This document shows positions 61,777 to 64,000 of a stretch of 64,000 nucleotides of DNA, piece by piece. The DNA comes from Desulforamulus ferrireducens (GTDB lineage: Bacteria; Bacillota; Desulfotomaculia; Desulfotomaculales; Desulfotomaculaceae), in the NCBI RefSeq assembly GCF_002005145.1, contig NZ_CP019698.1, positions 2,232,001 through 2,296,000 on the forward strand. The letters are read 5' to 3'. The translations under genes and the position numbers were made by a program. The notes beneath the pieces were generated by a model that was given only the letters and a program-made list of their open reading frames with translations, was not told the origin of the DNA and searched no databases. Every line of letters begins with the position of its first letter. Position 1 is the stretch's first letter.

Positions 61777-62247
61777 TTATGATTTGTTTGCCTTTTCTAA
61801 ACTTAGTAAACGCGCTTTCAGTTCCAACCCTCCACCATAGCCCACCAGCGAACCATTGGCACCAATTACTCTATGACAGGGAACGATAATGGAAATGGGA
61901 TTGCGGTTATTGGCCATGCCTATGGCACGGCAAGCCTTTGGTCTGCCAATTTGTTCGGCAATTTGTTTATAACTCCTGGTTTCACCGTAGGGGATAGTTA
62001 AAAGGGCCTGCCAGGTAGCTTTTTGAAAATCAGTTCCCTTCATCTCCAGTGGCAAATCAAAACTGGTTCGTTTACCTGCCAAATATTCCTTAATCTCAGT
62101 AATTGCTTTTTTGATTAGCGGTGTTTCCTTTTCCACAAGCTCTTTAGGTGCAGCCTCTTGGCCGAAGAATACATCGGTAATAGCTGCCCCGTTATCAGCT
62201 ATGCCAATTACACCTAACTCTGTTTGATAATAAAACACATTTTTCAT
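61777..62247 (-). CDS. ogt: methylated-DNA-protein-cysteine methyltransferase
   Basis: A 156-residue suicide DNA-repair protein: DNA-binding helix RAIGMANNRNP, acceptor cysteine in IIVPCHRVIG and C-terminal GYGGGLELKARLLSLE. It removes methyl groups from O6-methylguanine. No Ada-type regulatory domain. The ATG at 62247 follows GGAGGG; the in-frame extension to 62325 is not credible. Confidence 0.94.
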   Translation of the reverse strand: MKNVFYYQTELGVIGIADNGAAITDVFFGQEAAPKELVEKETPLIKKAITEIKEYLAGKRTSFDLPLEMKGTDFQKATWQALLTIPYGETRSYKQIAEQIGRPKACRAIGMANNRNPISIIVPCHRVIGANGSLVGYGGGLELKARLLSLEKANKS

Positions 62248-62473
62248 TACAACCCTCCAACCTGCCAGTGACAGCCGTAATTTATCAGTGAGCAAAGAAA
62301 CCCGCTTTAACCCCGCCCACCACATGCTCCAGGTATAATGCCTGTGGTGCTGGCTGGCTATATCTCACAAAATTTTTTATTCGCTAAAACCTTAACGAAA
62401 CCTCTTATTAAATTCAAAAAGCACCATAGACTTGGAAATACCTTCGGCAATCACTTCCTCGTCCAACATAAAC

Positions 62474-62505
62474 AAAAAGACACCCGGCACTTGCACAGGT
62501 GTCTT
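62474..62505 (-). terminator. terminator of the TraB-family gene
   Basis: On the minus strand AAGACACC pairs with GGTGTCTT (with an inner GTGC/GC part), then TTTTGTTT, right behind the gene at 62521. Confidence 0.75.
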
Positions 62506-62520
62506 GGTCAGCAGCATATG

Positions 62521-63693
62521 TTAGAGATTTTCTATAAACATGCGGATAACATCCGCTCCGCCGATAAAGGTTCCTATGGAGCCTCCTATGTTAGCTAAAG
62601 ACACGATAAGCAGAATCCTGGTTACTTTATTATTCCAGAAACCCTTGAGGCTAAAAATATCCTCAGCTAAATTCTCGAAGTCCCGAACGCTGGGTCGGCG
62701 AATATAGGCCTGGGTTATTCCCGCAAACCAACCTGCAGCTAGTAAAGGGTGCAAGGCGGTGATGGGAGCTACCAAAAAGGCTGTTAAAATAGATAGAGGA
62801 TGTCCAAAGGCCAGTGCCGTTCCTAAAGCCGCAAAGGAGCCTGTCCATAATACCCAACTTAATGATTGTTGTAATCCTACTTCCGGATTATGGAATGCTG
62901 TAAAGGCAATAAGGGCAATAAAGATAATGGGAATAGCCCAGACTATGGTTTTTGCAAACTTGGATTTAGACGGTAATTGTACTAACTTAGCTAAATCATG
63001 CTCCTTTTTGATTTCCTCGGTAATGCCAGGCACGTGGGCTGCTCCGAGAACTGCTACAACCTTGTTGCCGGGAGCTTCCTTAATCTTTTGGGCCAGGTAT
63101 TGATCCCGTTCATCCACCAGGGGAGTCTTTAATTTGGGGAAAGTTTTGGTGAACTCACTGAGCATGGAGTTAAGCATATCCTGGGATTTCATTTTTTCCA
63201 AATCCTCTTCGGTTATGTTTTCATCATCAAAAATGCTCAGAATCAACTCCATAGCCAATCGAAGTTTGCCAAAGAACCCCACACTGTGCCAGATACGGGC
63301 AAAGGTAATTTGAATGTTCCTATCGGCCAGTACTAACTCTGCGCCAACCTCCTTGGCCGATTGAATGCCTTGAATCATTTCCTGGCCGGGATTAATGCCA
63401 AATTGCTTGGCCATACGCTTTTGAAAGGAGGAAGCCACCAGATTAATTAACAGCAAAGTGGCTTTGTTCTCTTTGATAATCTTAAAAATATCCGTCTCCT
63501 GCCACTTATTACCCTCTGTGACGGTTTGGTATCTTTGCTCATCCAACTCTACACACACAGAGTCTGGTTTTTCCCTTTCAATAACTTCCTTGACCAGTTC
63601 TACGCTGCGCTTGGAGATATGGGCAGTAGCAATTAGTATAAACTCCCTGCCATCCATATTTATCCTTGTAATGTTTTCATGTTCTATGGACAT
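62521..63693 (-). CDS. TraB/PrgY-family membrane protein
   Basis: A 390-residue protein with an N-terminal TraB domain (LIATAHISKRSVELV, VCVELDEQRYQ, VLADRNIQITFAR, VLGAAHVPGI, holding the conserved His/Glu/Arg). A C-terminal third has about four hydrophobic segments. PrgY relatives limit pheromone activity in enterococci, and the fold is metalloprotease-like; the role here is unknown. The ATG at 63693 lacks a strong ribosome-binding site. Confidence 0.85.
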   Translation of the reverse strand: MSIEHENITRINMDGREFILIATAHISKRSVELVKEVIEREKPDSVCVELDEQRYQTVTEGNKWQETDIFKIIKENKATLLLINLVASSFQKRMAKQFGINPGQEMIQGIQSAKEVGAELVLADRNIQITFARIWHSVGFFGKLRLAMELILSIFDDENITEEDLEKMKSQDMLNSMLSEFTKTFPKLKTPLVDERDQYLAQKIKEAPGNKVVAVLGAAHVPGITEEIKKEHDLAKLVQLPSKSKFAKTIVWAIPIIFIALIAFTAFHNPEVGLQQSLSWVLWTGSFAALGTALAFGHPLSILTAFLVAPITALHPLLAAGWFAGITQAYIRRPSVRDFENLAEDIFSLKGFWNNKVTRILLIVSLANIGGSIGTFIGGADVIRMFIENL

Positions 63694-63851
63694 TATATAC
63701 TTCCTTTACATAATTCCTAGGTTTTATTAGACTAACTATATGTCTTCTTAATATAGAACAGCTTGCCTTTATAGCTTATCACCTTTTATGGTGCAATGGC
63801 AATTGTTAATAAAAAATCAATAATGGTGAATATTGCCTGGTTTTCATCTAA

Positions 63852-63877
63852 AAAGAGCCATCAGCAGATGACTCTTT
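63852..63877 (-). terminator. terminator of the 2-hydroxyacid dehydrogenase gene
   Basis: AAAGAG-T-CATC pairs with GATG-G-CTCTTT on the minus strand (one mismatch), followed by TT; placed just behind the partial gene. Confidence 0.6.
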
Positions 63878-63883
63878 AAATAG

Positions 63884-64000
63884 CTACCTATCCAGCACAT
63901 CCCTATTCACGAGGTTAGGTGGTGTTTTACCCTCCAGGGCTGTCAGCAAGTTTTCCGCTGCCAGGTTGGCCATGGTCTTTCTGGTTTTCTCACTGGCACT
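63884..64000 (-). CDS. 2-hydroxyacid dehydrogenase, C-terminal fragment
   Basis: The last 38 codons of a gene cut by the window edge; TAG at 63886-63884. The sequence SEKTRKTMANLAAENLL, then ALEGKTPPNLVN, is the typical C-terminal helix and tail of D-isomer-specific 2-hydroxyacid dehydrogenases (glycerate/phosphoglycerate type). The NAD-binding and catalytic parts lie outside the window, so substrate class cannot be judged. Confidence 0.8.
   Translation of the reverse strand, partial: SASEKTRKTMANLAAENLLTALEGKTPPNLVNRDVLDR

Noticed and set aside
62338-62598. 86-codon plus-strand ORF
   Set aside because: It lacks a ribosome-binding site and runs through the terminator and 3' end of the TraB-family gene on the other strand.

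Overview
This window looks like chromosomal DNA of an anaerobic, spore-former-type Firmicute, most like Desulfotomaculum/Desulforamulus and relatives (Peptococcaceae). The basis is moderate-to-low GC, strong AGGAGG ribosome-binding sites with frequent TTG/GTG starts, sigma-A promoters, a SAM-I and a guanine-PRPP leader, two rubrerythrins, hemerythrin, selenocysteine machinery, a lactate permease and a corrinoid-dependent split methionine synthase. The genus is an inference from gene content.

Layout. 0-6 kb: a hydrolase, small accessory proteins, a soluble methyl-accepting protein, small paralogous coiled-coil proteins, a YkgJ-type protein and a membrane metallophosphoesterase. 6-9.4 kb: tRNA-Gly followed by three tandem 83-bp copies of a modified tRNA 3' half, then an IS1380-family transposase with a second IS inserted immediately behind it. 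9.8-17.4 kb: UspA, an SLH/PrcB-like protein and the purine operon nupN-O-P-Q-xpt, which reads leftward. A tandem guanine + PRPP riboswitch with its own promoter and terminator lies upstream of it, with a cold-shock gene sitting antisense between leader and operon. nupO carries a one-base frameshift near its C-terminus. 17.5-24.4 kb: zinc-ribbon proteins, a phosphatase, a pair of nucleoside-recognition membrane proteins, selB-selA and a FadR-type regulator. 24.6-28.5 kb: lactate permease with promoter and operator, then a second copy of the same IS type.

28.4-39 kb: nitrilase (its last codons lie in the IS terminal repeat), metF, rubrerythrin, a PfkB kinase, an MqnA-like and a prenyl-synthase-like protein, speD with a 5'-terminal hairpin, a phosphatase-like membrane protein with a glycosyltransferase, and ferredoxin. 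39-45 kb: an operon behind a SAM-I riboswitch holding a split methionine synthase (separate activation domain and catalytic protein), a RACo-like reactivase and a tiny Cys/Ser-rich peptide. 45-54 kb: flavoprotein, YchF, then tryptophanase with an NSS-family transporter, divergent from tyrosine phenol-lyase with an APC permease. 54-64 kb: a diguanylate cyclase, rubrerythrin, a hemerythrin-CheX-ArsC-like operon, a chemoreceptor, an M24 peptidase, Ogt, a TraB-family protein and the 3' end of a 2-hydroxyacid dehydrogenase.

The most notable observation is that the ArsC/Spx-like gene at 56146-56514 has an in-frame TGA exactly where the redox cysteine belongs. A perfect 7-bp hairpin with a GGA loop sits about 20 nt downstream, so it reads as a selenoprotein served by the selAB genes in the same window. 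Ten genes too short for routine ORF lists were read by hand and are included.
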